Origin: Salinimicrobium sp. TH3
GTDB taxonomy: Bacteria; Bacteroidota; Bacteroidia; Flavobacteriales; Flavobacteriaceae
Reading direction: 5' to 3'
Assembly: GCF_026676115.1 (NCBI RefSeq)
Contig: NZ_JAPONB010000008.1
Location: forward strand, 1 to 64,000
DNA length: 64,000 nt
This document shows, piece by piece, positions 36,886-45,533 of this stretch; position 1 is the first letter of the stretch; the number at the start of each line of letters is the position of its first letter. Below the pieces are notes generated by a model, which made no database searches, had not been told where the DNA came from, and was given only the letters and a program-made list of their open reading frames with translations. The position numbers and the translations under genes were made by a program.

Positions 36886-37105
36886 GATTTATTTAAATTA
36901 GTATTTGGGCAAACTGAGACTGGAGACTCCGCTTTTCAGTTCATGATGAAATATTATAATCTTAGTATCATAAAAATAGACCGGAGCCAGATGATACCTT
37001 TTATAAACCGCTGTTATAATTATAAAATTATCACAATACTTGAATAACCCGGGATTATTACAACTTTAAGTTTTCCATCGAAAAACATAACTCTTTTTAG
37101 CAATT

Positions 37106-37315
37106 TCAAAACTTTAACATCCACATCTTTTCTGCAGCCCTGGCCTTTATGTAGAGCGGTGTCTTAAACATATTAGTATTATAAACTTCCACACTGTCAT
37201 TTATAACTTTTGTGGAAATATCCACAGAAGAGGGAAGAGACAATGGCTTTACAAGAAATTTGGAAGCATTGCTTCCGCATAAAAACAATAGCAGTAAAAA
37301 TGAAAAACAAGCCAA
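37106..37315 (-). CDS. Small hypothetical protein or gene remnant
   Basis: A 69-codon frame with a hydrophobic N-terminal segment (FSFLLLLFLCGSNAS) resembling a signal or lipoprotein-type leader, followed by SLPSSVDISTKVINDS and VYNTNMFKTPLYIKARA. The only start is TTG, and the frame is open upstream to about 37390 without ATG. It could be a remnant of a larger secreted protein or a short expressed peptide. I do not recognise a family. Confidence 0.25.
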   Translation of the reverse strand: MACFSFLLLLFLCGSNASKFLVKPLSLPSSVDISTKVINDSVEVYNTNMFKTPLYIKARAAEKMWMLKF

Positions 37316-37459
37316 TCCTATAATAAAGCAAATATTTAATGGATTATAAGTATGGCTAAATGAGGAGATGTTACTAAAATCTTGCTATAACTTAATCTCT
37401 AAGGAGGTATATTTTTCGCCTGTTTGGAACCTTATTGTATGCCGAAAAATTCCTTAACA

Positions 37460-37490
37460 TTTCACTAACAGCATTTCCTCCATATTTTTG
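37460..37490 (+). promoter_or_regulatory. Candidate Bacteroidota-type promoter of the antiporter gene
   Basis: TATTTTTG at 37483-37490 matches the Bacteroidota -7 consensus TAnnTTTG exactly. TTTC at 37460-37463 is one base off the -33 TTTG, with a 19-bp spacer. The ATG lies 46 bp downstream of the -7 box. Confidence 0.45.
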
Positions 37491-37536
37491 CTCCCTTTGT
37501 TATACCTGCTGATAATCAGTTTTGTAAAACAACAAA

Positions 37537-38742
37537 ATGATGTCTACAAATTTACCTCCTGCTCTTATTCTGGGAATTCTTTTGACATTAGGATCTATTG
37601 CCGGAATTTTTGCTGAAAAAATTAAATTCCCCCGAGTAGTTGCATACATCCTGGTAGGAGCACTTTTTTCTCCCGATCTATTAGGTGCTACTTTTGATCT
37701 TGATACCGACAATTGGTCACCTCTTTTGACTGATATTATGCTGGGAATCATTGCATATATTATAGGATCGGAAATTAATCTTAAGGATCTTAAAAAGGAA
37801 GAAAACACTGTTATTTGGGCGGTGCTGGGACAGAGTCTGGGTGTGCTTGCATTTGTTTCCCTCGGCCTGTGGTTGCTTCCTTCGGTCCTAAATATGCACT
37901 TTACACCGGGATTATATCAGGCCCTGGTTTTTGGAGCGGTGGCAACTGCCACTGCGCCCGCAGCAATATTAGGGATTATCGAAGAATACAAAGCAAAGGG
38001 AGAATTCACCAATACCCTGTTAGGTATTGTTGCTGTTGATGACGGGATAGGAATTATTTTCTTTACCCTCATTTTAGGTATGGGTGGAGAGAGCGGTTTT
38101 GGTAGCAGTATCCTGGAAGGACTTCGGGAAGTGGGAGGTGCCCTCCTGCTGGGAGGAAGTTTTGGAGTTGGTCTTGGATATATTGGCAACCGCTTCCAGC
38201 AGGAAAATTTAAGGCTGGTAACCATTATAGGATTTATACTTGCCGTATTCAGCTTATCTCAGCTTTTTGGATTTTCTATGTTGCTTAGCTGCATGAGCCT
38301 TGGGTTTATTTCGGTATTATTTTATCCTAAAAAGCAGGCTGAATGGTTGATCCCTTTAGAACACATTGAAGAACTCGTATTTGTTTTTTTCTTTACCCTG
38401 GCAGGGATTCATTTTAAACTAAATATCTTTCTTTCATCCTTCTCCCTGGTCCTCCTCTATATAATACTCAGAACATCGGGTAAATATACTGGTGCTTTTG
38501 CAGGGCTTTCCATAGCCGGTACAGATAAAAAAACCAGAAGATTACTCGGGCTATGTCTTTTCCCCCAGGCCGGGGTAGCAATCGGCCTGGCAATACGAGC
38601 CAGCAATCAACCCGGTTTCGAAGAAGTGGGTGCACTACTCCTCAACATCATTTTGGGATCAACTATTTTGTTTGAACTTGTAGCGCCTTTTGTTACCAGA
38701 TATGCCCTTAAAAAAGCAGGAGAAATAAAACCTTCAGAATGA
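37537..38742 (+). CDS. Cation:proton antiporter (CPA2/KefB-like membrane domain)
   Basis: A 401-residue protein with about twelve hydrophobic segments. It starts LILGILLTLGSIAGIFAEKIKFPRVVAYILVG, the N-terminal CPA2/Na+/H+ exchanger pattern. The paired acidic residues in GIVAVDDGIGIIFFTLIL match the conserved ion-binding DD/ND motif. QALVFGAVATATAPAAILGI also fits the family. No TrkA-N domain is attached. It probably exchanges Na+ or K+ for H+ in the inner membrane. It stands alone, transcribed away from the EPS operon. Confidence 0.88.
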   Translation: MMSTNLPPALILGILLTLGSIAGIFAEKIKFPRVVAYILVGALFSPDLLGATFDLDTDNWSPLLTDIMLGIIAYIIGSEINLKDLKKEENTVIWAVLGQSLGVLAFVSLGLWLLPSVLNMHFTPGLYQALVFGAVATATAPAAILGIIEEYKAKGEFTNTLLGIVAVDDGIGIIFFTLILGMGGESGFGSSILEGLREVGGALLLGGSFGVGLGYIGNRFQQENLRLVTIIGFILAVFSLSQLFGFSMLLSCMSLGFISVLFYPKKQAEWLIPLEHIEELVFVFFFTLAGIHFKLNIFLSSFSLVLLYIILRTSGKYTGAFAGLSIAGTDKKTRRLLGLCLFPQAGVAIGLAIRASNQPGFEEVGALLLNIILGSTILFELVAPFVTRYALKKAGEIKPSE

Positions 38743-38791
38743 ATATATCCGGCTGAAAAACAAAAATACAGCTGCACTCATTTAAATTCTG

Positions 38792-38907
38792 CAAAAAGAT
38801 CATTTATTAAGTCTAATATTTGCAAGCAGAGCATAAACCCAGCTGAGGACTAATGCCTCATCCTCAAATAAGAAAATTCACTGGAAGTGTTATCTTTTGC
38901 GGCAACA
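38792..38907 (+). repeat. Intergenic duplication, copy 1
   Basis: This stretch is strongly similar to 43751-43868, with shared blocks such as AAGTCTAATATTTGCAAGCA and GGAAGTGTTATCTTT and only scattered mismatches and indels. Copy 1 is not followed by a plus-strand gene. After it come an AAAAGGAG-like sequence and an ATG with only six codons, so it may be the leader of a lost gene. Confidence 0.85.
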
Positions 38908-39041
38908 AAATAATCAAGGAAAAAGGAGTAAAAAAATGTCCTTTTTAACCCTTTAACCTTAGAAGGATCAAGGCTCTGGCTCTTCTGTAAGAAAAACATT
39001 GATGAAAGATTTTTAACCTGGTAAAATGTGAATATAATAGA

Positions 39042-39064
39042 GAAACCCGGCATGGCCGGGTTTC
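39042..39064 (-). terminator. Rho-independent-type hairpin after the TonB-type gene
   Basis: GAAACCCGGC (39042-39051) and GCCGGGTTTC (39055-39064) form a perfect 10-bp stem with a 3-nt loop. On the minus strand it is followed by a T-rich tract (TCTATTATATT). It lies 28 bp beyond the stop codon of the outer-membrane protein gene. Confidence 0.8.
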
Positions 39065-39092
39065 AGATGAAGCTGTAGAAGAAAGAACTTAG

Positions 39093-41525
39093 TTAACCTC
39101 CCGCTCTGTTCAATTCTTCCAGAGTTTGTTGGCGGGCTTGTTTCTGCGACTCACTATTTTTAAAGCTATATCTCAAATTTATGCTTACACCTCTGTTGTA
39201 GAAGTACTGGTTCAAATCAAAAGTACTCCCCGGGTATTCAGATTCTACATCCAACTCCATTCCTTTAAATATATCTGTGGCTTTTAAGGTTAGATCGAGA
39301 CGGTCATTCATAAGTGATTTTTTAAGACCTGCATCCAGGAACCATCTATCTCCAACAGTAGCTACTCCATAAACCACGGGTCCAGTGTAGTTAGCATTCA
39401 CTTCCAGGTTCATATCCCAGGGAAGACGAATCCTGTGATTTGACTGCAGTGAATAGGAGAAAACCTCATTTTCAACAACTTCTTCCTCATAAGGAGTTTC
39501 ATAACTGGTATGGCTCAGTACCGCTGTGTTTTCAACGTTCCAAAAAGAGGTAAGCTCCACCGGTACTACAAGTGTAGCGCCGTAAAAAGTTTTGTGATTT
39601 GTATTTGCTGAAGTTAAAATGGCCTGTCCTGTTTCCATATTCGTCCTGGGATATTCGGCGATTGCACCTTTTGTTTTAGTGTAATTCAGCATAAGCATAT
39701 ATTTCCCGAAAAGAGTCTGGTTAACTGCGTAAGAAGATGTAACCTCTGCCTCCAGGTCTGGATTTCCGACGATGTAGGTGTATGGATCCAGATAAAAAAG
39801 GAACGGGTTAAGCCGGCTGTAATTTGGCCTGTTGATCCTTTTGCTATAGGAGTAATTGATCTGGTAGTTGTCACTCACCTTTTGACTTAGCTGAATATTT
39901 GGAAAAAGGTCCAGATAATCCCTTTCGTATACCTCATTCATAGTTGGTGAAATCCCTTTTCCTACGGTCTGCTCGGCCCTAAGGCCCAATTGCAGATTCC
40001 AGGTATCACTTAACGTATTGCTGTAGTTGGCATAAGCTGCATAGATCTCTTCCTCGTAAGTAAAGCTATTACTCCTGTTGGTATCCAGCTCTCCTGAAGA
40101 ATCTGGTCCAATATAAAACCTTAAGTCACTTTCAGAAATCACTTTACTTCCCTTAACCCCTATACTAAACTGCGACCTCTTATTCAAAGGAAGGCTAAGA
40201 TCGGCCTGGGCAGCGAAGATCTCATAACCTGAATTGCTACGATTGAAGAGTTGTTCTATTGCCGTTTCACCATCGGGTACGAAGAAGTAGTTATTGGTGA
40301 AGTAAGAATCCAGATCTCTGGAAATTTTAATATAATCCAGGTTGACAGAGATCTTGGTGCCTACGGTGTCCAGCTTTCCATCATAATGCAAATTGAATCG
40401 ACCGTTTCTGTAATTTTCTATCGTCCTGTTTTCTGCTGAAATTGTTTGCAGGTGACCGGTTCCAAATTTCCCAAGCTGAGTTTCAGTATCCCAACTTCCA
40501 TCTTCCTCATAAAAGGAATAGTTTCCAGTAAAACCTATGCTGTGGTTCTTTTTCAATTGGTAATCTGCCCCCGCCTGGAAAGAAGGTATCCACTTTGTCT
40601 CTAGTTGGTCACCGGTTTGGTGATAATAATCATAGTCAAAATCATAGGTGTATTCCCGGGTTATCTCATTAGTGCGGGTAAAACCTCGTTTAGATAAGTC
40701 AGCACTGAAAAAGGTGTTCCATTTACCTACATTATAATTGAGGTTTATGCCTGCATTGTACCAGTTCTCCCTGTTAAATTCCACACCTCCGTAAACACTT
40801 CCGTTAAAGCCCAGGGCTATATTGTCGCGAAGTTCAATATTAATGATCCCCGCTGTACCTTCGGCTTCATATTTCGCCGAAGGATTGTGGATCAACTCGA
40901 TATTCTTGATGTTTTCTGCAGGCATTGATTCGAGCATAGTTTTCAATTGCTCTGCAGTGAGATAAGTAAAGCGACCATTGATCATAATCCTTACGCCGGT
41001 CTTCCCGTTAAGGTTAAAGTTCCCATCCTGATCGGCCGAGATTCCTGGGGACTTAGAGATGATCTCAAAAGCCGAGCTTCCCGCCGCCATGGCAGTACCT
41101 TCTATCTTCACTACCATTTTGTCGGCCTCCATTTCAATTCTTGGTCTCCATGCCTGGACCATTACTTCATTGAGCATAGTTACTTCGGCAGGTAAGATCA
41201 CCTGTCCAAAATCCCGTTGATAACCGGGAGATGTGATCTCGAAAGTATCTGTAAACGTGGATTTATATCCCATTGCACTAAAGCGCAGCAAATAATCTCC
41301 CTTTACCGGTGCATCCAATTCGAATATCCCGTCCATATCTGTAGTAGTTCCCGTTACTATTGTTGAATCGGGTAATTTGATTATTGCAACTGTGGCAAAT
41401 GGAATACTCTCTTCTTTCTGGTCATAAAGACTACCTTTAAGCTGTCCCTCATCCTGTGCCGATAATTTGAGACATCCAAGAAAAATAAAAAATACGATTG
41501 ATAATTGACTATACAACTTCATCAT
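39093..41525 (-). CDS. TonB-dependent-type outer-membrane beta-barrel protein with CarboxypepD_reg-like domain
   Basis: An 810-residue outer-membrane protein. A signal peptide (LSIVFFIFLGCLKLSAQ) precedes a CarboxypepD_reg-like domain (GSLYDQKEESIPFATVAII, GIFELDAPVKGDYLLRFSAMG), a plug-like region (ISKSPGISADQDGNFNLNGK, ESMPAENIKNIELIHNPSAK) and a barrel with alternating aromatic strands to the C-terminus. This is the outer-membrane beta-barrel family 3 type, a TonB-receptor relative whose substrates are mostly unknown. It is divergent from a LytS/LytTR pair, which may control it. ATG at 41525 or the adjacent ATG at 41522 can start it. Confidence 0.88.
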   Translation of the reverse strand: MMKLYSQLSIVFFIFLGCLKLSAQDEGQLKGSLYDQKEESIPFATVAIIKLPDSTIVTGTTTDMDGIFELDAPVKGDYLLRFSAMGYKSTFTDTFEITSPGYQRDFGQVILPAEVTMLNEVMVQAWRPRIEMEADKMVVKIEGTAMAAGSSAFEIISKSPGISADQDGNFNLNGKTGVRIMINGRFTYLTAEQLKTMLESMPAENIKNIELIHNPSAKYEAEGTAGIINIELRDNIALGFNGSVYGGVEFNRENWYNAGINLNYNVGKWNTFFSADLSKRGFTRTNEITREYTYDFDYDYYHQTGDQLETKWIPSFQAGADYQLKKNHSIGFTGNYSFYEEDGSWDTETQLGKFGTGHLQTISAENRTIENYRNGRFNLHYDGKLDTVGTKISVNLDYIKISRDLDSYFTNNYFFVPDGETAIEQLFNRSNSGYEIFAAQADLSLPLNKRSQFSIGVKGSKVISESDLRFYIGPDSSGELDTNRSNSFTYEEEIYAAYANYSNTLSDTWNLQLGLRAEQTVGKGISPTMNEVYERDYLDLFPNIQLSQKVSDNYQINYSYSKRINRPNYSRLNPFLFYLDPYTYIVGNPDLEAEVTSSYAVNQTLFGKYMLMLNYTKTKGAIAEYPRTNMETGQAILTSANTNHKTFYGATLVVPVELTSFWNVENTAVLSHTSYETPYEEEVVENEVFSYSLQSNHRIRLPWDMNLEVNANYTGPVVYGVATVGDRWFLDAGLKKSLMNDRLDLTLKATDIFKGMELDVESEYPGSTFDLNQYFYNRGVSINLRYSFKNSESQKQARQQTLEELNRAGG

Positions 41526-41608
41526 TTTGTGGTTTTAATTTAAATTCGATTTATTTGGTTAACAGGACAAATATCAATCTGTTAGCCGGCCACAGAAACC
41601 GTAAAATG

Positions 41609-41643
41609 ATGAACCGGGATATTTTAGTAATGAATCGGGATAT
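41609..41643. promoter_or_regulatory. Candidate LytTR operator: two direct repeats, 21-bp period
   Basis: ATGAACCGGGATAT (41609-41622) and ATGAATCGGGATAT (41630-41643) differ at one base and are spaced by exactly two DNA turns. LytTR-domain regulators are known to bind paired direct repeats with a period of about 21-22 bp. The site lies between the divergent outer-membrane protein gene and the histidine-kinase gene whose partner is a LytTR regulator. Confidence 0.55.
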
Positions 41644-41711
41644 AGGATAGATGAAATAAAAAGGAGTTTTGAAGATTTCCGCTTATTTGCATCTTAAATA
41701 ATACTAATTCT

Positions 41712-42917
41712 ATGGATGCGCGACGACCATTACTTAAAAAGCTATTAATTCTTTACATTTACCTACACAAAGAAATCCTCCATCTTATCAAGACAGGAAA
41801 GTTGCATAGCATTCTCGCTTCAGAAGAAAAATATTCTTCTGATCCTCCCCTTAAGCAATGGCTTCTAAAATTGATGTTGAGAGCTTTAATTTTGAGTTTT
41901 CTGGTATTCTTTACAATGGTGTATATACACCAGGGCTCTCTTATCTTTAATGAAGATGGCTCCGCCATTTTCAATCGGATCACAATATTTGAGTTTTCTG
42001 CTACTGTTCTTTTTCTTTTCCTGGTATTCCTTGTTCACAGGGGAATTTCAAAATTTATTAATAACTACCGCCTTGCAAATTATGATTCCTTCTATAGGGG
42101 ATTAATGGAGGCGATACTGGTCATCATAAGCACAGTGATTTTACTTTACTTGTGCCTTTTCGTTCCCTTCAGGTTTATTTTTCCAAATATTGAGATCCCA
42201 CCGGACAGGATAAGGTTCAATAACGTGGTGATGGCGATAATCACCTTGTTTTTCTATTATTTTGTGGAAAGAGAGAGGAGCAAAAAGCTACTTCAAAAAG
42301 AAATGTTACACGCCGCCCGTCTTCAAAAGGAAAATTTTCAGGCCCAGTTACAAAGTTTAAAATCGCAGGTAAGTCCACATTTCTTGTTTAACAGCTTAAA
42401 TGTTCTTCGTTCCCTAATTCTGCAGGATCCTGAAAAAGCTTCAGACTTTACAGAGCGCCTTTCAGATCTTTACCGGGCATTTCTGGAGAATAGTGACCAA
42501 CAATTAATTCCGCTGAAAAAGGAACTGGAAGTTGTAAAATCATACATCTTCCTTTTAGAAACCCGTTTTGGAAGTGCGGTTAAATTTGAACTTGACATTT
42601 CTGCCGAAGTGGAACAACTACAGCTTCCGCCAGGAGCCCTCCAAATGTTGATCGAAAATGCGATCAAACATAATGGGTCTACAAGGAAAAAGCCTCTAAG
42701 GATTAAAATAACGGTTGAAGAGGACTATTTGTGTGTGGAAAATAATCTTCAGCCCCGCCTTGACGAAGTGAGATCGACAAATACAGGGCTGGAGAACATT
42801 AGGAGACGCTACGATTACTTTACAGACAGAGAAGTCGAAATCCAAAATTCAAAAGAAAAATTCATAGTAAAACTGCCACTTTTAAAGATCCAGTACAATG
42901 AGAACAGTCATAATTGA
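41712..42917 (+). CDS. LytS/YehU-type sensor histidine kinase
   Basis: A 401-residue sensor kinase. Four hydrophobic helices occupy residues 52-185 (LILSFLVFFTMVYIH, FSATVLFLFLVFLVH, AILVIISTVILLYLCLFV, VVMAIITLFFYYFVE), then a coiled coil. The His_kinase domain (PF06580 type) has the phospho-acceptor H223 in SQVSPHFLFNSLNVLRSLI. The HATPase domain has IENAIKHN and NTGLENIRRRY. It is transcribed with the LytTR regulator, overlapping it by 20 bp. No obvious extracellular ligand-binding domain is present. Confidence 0.92.
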   Translation: MDARRPLLKKLLILYIYLHKEILHLIKTGKLHSILASEEKYSSDPPLKQWLLKLMLRALILSFLVFFTMVYIHQGSLIFNEDGSAIFNRITIFEFSATVLFLFLVFLVHRGISKFINNYRLANYDSFYRGLMEAILVIISTVILLYLCLFVPFRFIFPNIEIPPDRIRFNNVVMAIITLFFYYFVERERSKKLLQKEMLHAARLQKENFQAQLQSLKSQVSPHFLFNSLNVLRSLILQDPEKASDFTERLSDLYRAFLENSDQQLIPLKKELEVVKSYIFLLETRFGSAVKFELDISAEVEQLQLPPGALQMLIENAIKHNGSTRKKPLRIKITVEEDYLCVENNLQPRLDEVRSTNTGLENIRRRYDYFTDREVEIQNSKEKFIVKLPLLKIQYNENSHN

Positions 42918-43665
42918 AGATGAAGCTTTTGCAGCCGACGCTCTCGAAAGTCTTATCCTGCAGCTACGGCCTGAAATGGAGATCCTTAAAAAGCTGGAAT
43001 CTGTTGAAGAGTCTGTTGAGTGGTTAAAAACACATAAGCAGCCCGATGTATTGTTCTGCGATATTCATCTATCTGATGGCAGCAGTTTTGAGATCTTTAA
43101 ACAAGTAGACCTGCAAAGTCCGGTAATTTTCACCACCGCTTTTGACGAATATGCCATTGAAGCTTTTAAAGTTAACAGTGTCGACTATTTGCTGAAACCC
43201 ATCAAAAAAGATGCCCTGGAAAAATCTATTAAAAAGTACGAGAGCCTGCAGCAGGGAAATATGCAACAGGAACTTGAGAACATTAGGAACTTACTACAAA
43301 ACGGACCATTAAAGCCATCAGTCGCAAAAAAGTCCCGTTTTATGGTCAAAAGTGGACAGAGCATAAAAGTCATTCAGCAGGAAGAAATCGCCTTTTTTCT
43401 GGCCGAAGAAGGCATCGTGCTTCTGGTGAACTTTGATAAACAAAGATTTGTCATTGATTATACCCTCGATCAACTGGAAGAGCAGCTTGATTCTGAAAAG
43501 TTCTTCAGGGTAAACCGGCAATTGATCGTTAACATTCATGCAGTTGCCAGGGCAGAACCTTATTTTAAAGGTCGTCTTCTTCTACAGACTGATCCTGCCG
43601 CGCCGGGAGACCAGGTTATAAGCAGCAACAAGGCATCAGCCTTTAAGAAATGGCTTGATCTCTAA
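42898..43665 (+). CDS. LytTR-family response regulator
   Basis: A 255-residue two-domain regulator. The receiver domain has EDEAFAA, phospho-acceptor D55 in FCDIHLSDG, and TTAFDEYAIEAFKVNSVDYLLKP. A linker precedes the LytTR DNA-binding domain from about 145 (KSRFMVKSGQSIKVIQQEE, AFFLAEEGIVLLV, FFRVNRQLIVNIHAV). It overlaps the kinase gene by 20 bp, which indicates coupled translation. A candidate target site is the direct repeat at 41609-41643. Confidence 0.93.
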   Translation: MRTVIIEDEAFAADALESLILQLRPEMEILKKLESVEESVEWLKTHKQPDVLFCDIHLSDGSSFEIFKQVDLQSPVIFTTAFDEYAIEAFKVNSVDYLLKPIKKDALEKSIKKYESLQQGNMQQELENIRNLLQNGPLKPSVAKKSRFMVKSGQSIKVIQQEEIAFFLAEEGIVLLVNFDKQRFVIDYTLDQLEEQLDSEKFFRVNRQLIVNIHAVARAEPYFKGRLLLQTDPAAPGDQVISSNKASAFKKWLDL

Positions 43666-43750
43666 AAAAACTCCAGACTTCTCGCAGGAAATTTTTATAA
43701 TCCTATTCCTGTATCTTGTTGCAACCCTAAACCCGTTTCTTTAAATAAAT

Positions 43751-43868
43751 CAAAAAGAACATTTTTTTAAGTCTAATATTTGCAAGCAGAGCATAAATCC
43801 AGCTAAGGACTAATGCCTCGTCCCTCAAGTAAGAAAATTCCCCGGAAGTGTTATCTTTAGAGGCAAAA
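43751..43868 (+). repeat. Intergenic duplication, copy 2
   Basis: Counterpart of 38792-38907 in the same orientation. Here it ends 11 bp before the ATG of the serine hydrolase, so it probably carries that gene's promoter and leader. Confidence 0.85.
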
Positions 43869-43879
43869 TATTTTACCTC
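43860..43879. promoter_or_regulatory. 20-bp imperfect palindrome abutting the serine hydrolase start codon
   Basis: GAGGCAAAATATTTTACCTC is palindromic except for one mismatched pair and ends directly before the ATG at 43880. It covers the position of the ribosome-binding site, so it could be an operator or an RNA hairpin, or just AT-rich chance. Confidence 0.3.
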
Positions 43880-45454
43880 ATGAAAACCCATCTTATAAAA
43901 ATTTGCCTGATAACTTTTGTGTTCTTCGGATTTTCAGGATTTTCAGGATTTTCTCAAGGTCTAAACCAGAAGCAAATAGACAGCCTTGTCCAAAAAACCA
44001 TGAAGACCTTTAATGTCCCCGGTATTGCTGTTGCCGTTCTTAAGGATGGGGAGGTAGTCCATATGGAAGGCTACGGCACCCGGTCCCTAAAAGACGGGGG
44101 AAAGGTGGACGAAAACACCCTTTTTGGAGTAGCTTCCAATACCAAGGCTATGACCAGTGCCGCCCTGGCAATGCTTGTTGATGAAGGTAAGCTGGAATGG
44201 GACACCAAAGTCATTGAAGTACTTCCGGAATTCAAATTATATGATCCTTATGTCACCAGCGAATTCACAGTGCGGGATCTGCTCACCCACCGCAGCGGAC
44301 TCGGTCTTGGCGCCGGGGACCTTATGGTGTGGCCATCACAAAATACCACTCAAAAAGATGAACTCATTTACAACCTGCGCTATCTCAAGCCGGTTTCCTC
44401 TTTTCGTTCCCAGTACGATTACGACAACCTGCTGTACATAGTGGCCGGGGTCATTGTCGAAAGGATCTCGGGTCAGGATTATGAAACTTATATTGAAGAA
44501 AACATTTTTGACCCCCTTGGCATGGATCGTTCGGCTGTGAATTATAACCTCATCGAAGACAAATCCAATGTGATCGACGGTCATGCACCTACAGACGGAA
44601 AACTGGTACCGGTAGGCCTCAGCTTTACCGATGCCGCTAACCCTGCTGCCGGAGTTTATTCTTCTGTAGCCGATATGAGCAAATGGGTACAGGCGCAGCT
44701 TAACGGCGGAAAGTATGGCGAGAACCTGGAAAAAGAACTCTTCAGCGAGCGGCAGCATCGGGAAATGTGGAAGCCGCAAACTCTTACAGGCACCGGAAAA
44801 GGAGATTATAATACCCACTTCAAAGCTTACGGACTGGGCTGGTTTTTAAGTGATGTGAACGGCCACCTGGAGGTTACCCATACCGGTGGCTTGCTGGGAA
44901 TCGTGAGCCAGGTGACCATGATCCCCGAACTGGACCTGGGGATTATCGTGCTTACGAATCAGCAATCCGGGGCAGCATTCAGATCCATTACCAACAGTAT
45001 CAAGGATGCTTACTTCGGAATTGAGGGAAAAGACCGGATATCCCAATACAACGAAAGCAGGTTAAAGTATGAGAAAAGAGCTGATTCTGTTGTGGCTGAA
45101 GTCTGGAAGAATGTAGCTGAAGTTCAGAAGAAAAGTAAAATGAGTGCAGAAGCGCTCTCGAACTATTCCGGAACTTACGAGGATCAATGGTTTGGAAAGG
45201 TAAACATCAAAATGCAGGATGGAAAACTACGTTTTGAAGCCGAAAATTCCCCCGATCTCCACGGGGAAATGAGCTTTTACAAAGGAAATTCCTTTGTGGT
45301 GAGATGGGATGACCGCAGTCTTAATGGTGATGCTTTTGTAATCTTCTCCCTTGATCGCGAAGGACGGCCCATCGGTTTCACCATGGAACCCGTCTCCCCT
45401 TTGACCGACTTTAGTTTTGATTTTCAGGACCTGGATTTTAGTAGGATAAAATAG
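43880..45454 (+). CDS. Secreted serine hydrolase (class C beta-lactamase/DD-peptidase fold)
   Basis: A 524-residue exported enzyme with a signal peptide (residues 1-25, including a GFSGFSGFSQG stretch). The beta-lactamase domain has S86-N-T-K89 (FGVASNTKAMTSAAL, the SxxK nucleophile motif), Y181-D-N183 as the YxN motif and HTGG as the KTG-like motif. A C-terminal DUF3471-like lipocalin domain starts near 415 (SNYSGTYEDQWFGKVNI). Family members are esterases, peptidases or penicillin-binding proteins, so true beta-lactamase activity should not be assumed. A 20-bp imperfect palindrome abuts the ATG. Confidence 0.9.
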   Translation: MKTHLIKICLITFVFFGFSGFSGFSQGLNQKQIDSLVQKTMKTFNVPGIAVAVLKDGEVVHMEGYGTRSLKDGGKVDENTLFGVASNTKAMTSAALAMLVDEGKLEWDTKVIEVLPEFKLYDPYVTSEFTVRDLLTHRSGLGLGAGDLMVWPSQNTTQKDELIYNLRYLKPVSSFRSQYDYDNLLYIVAGVIVERISGQDYETYIEENIFDPLGMDRSAVNYNLIEDKSNVIDGHAPTDGKLVPVGLSFTDAANPAAGVYSSVADMSKWVQAQLNGGKYGENLEKELFSERQHREMWKPQTLTGTGKGDYNTHFKAYGLGWFLSDVNGHLEVTHTGGLLGIVSQVTMIPELDLGIIVLTNQQSGAAFRSITNSIKDAYFGIEGKDRISQYNESRLKYEKRADSVVAEVWKNVAEVQKKSKMSAEALSNYSGTYEDQWFGKVNIKMQDGKLRFEAENSPDLHGEMSFYKGNSFVVRWDDRSLNGDAFVIFSLDREGRPIGFTMEPVSPLTDFSFDFQDLDFSRIK

Positions 45455-45533
45455 CCGGCAAAGACCGAAGTAAAAAAAGAGGCTCCGAAAAGCCCGGGAA
45501 CAGGTCAATTTAAAAATTTTACTTTTGCCAGCT

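Larger units (their letters stand above)
35615..37482. other. Long AT-rich region upstream of the EPS operon
   Basis: About 1.9 kb without a convincing gene lies between the antiterminator gene and the antiporter. It should contain the promoter and leader of the EPS operon. Two small hairpins lie close to the antiterminator: GGCTG/CAGCC arms at 35809-35813 and 35824-35828, and AGAAG/CTTCT arms at 35840-35844 and 35853-35857. Two possible decayed coding traces (36820-36885 and 37106-37315) lie near the far end. I could not place the EPS promoter. Confidence 0.55.

Noticed and set aside
43880-45454. Antibiotic-resistance beta-lactamase
   Set aside because: SxxK and YxN motifs show only the fold; a C-terminal DUF3471-like domain and the context point to a general serine hydrolase.
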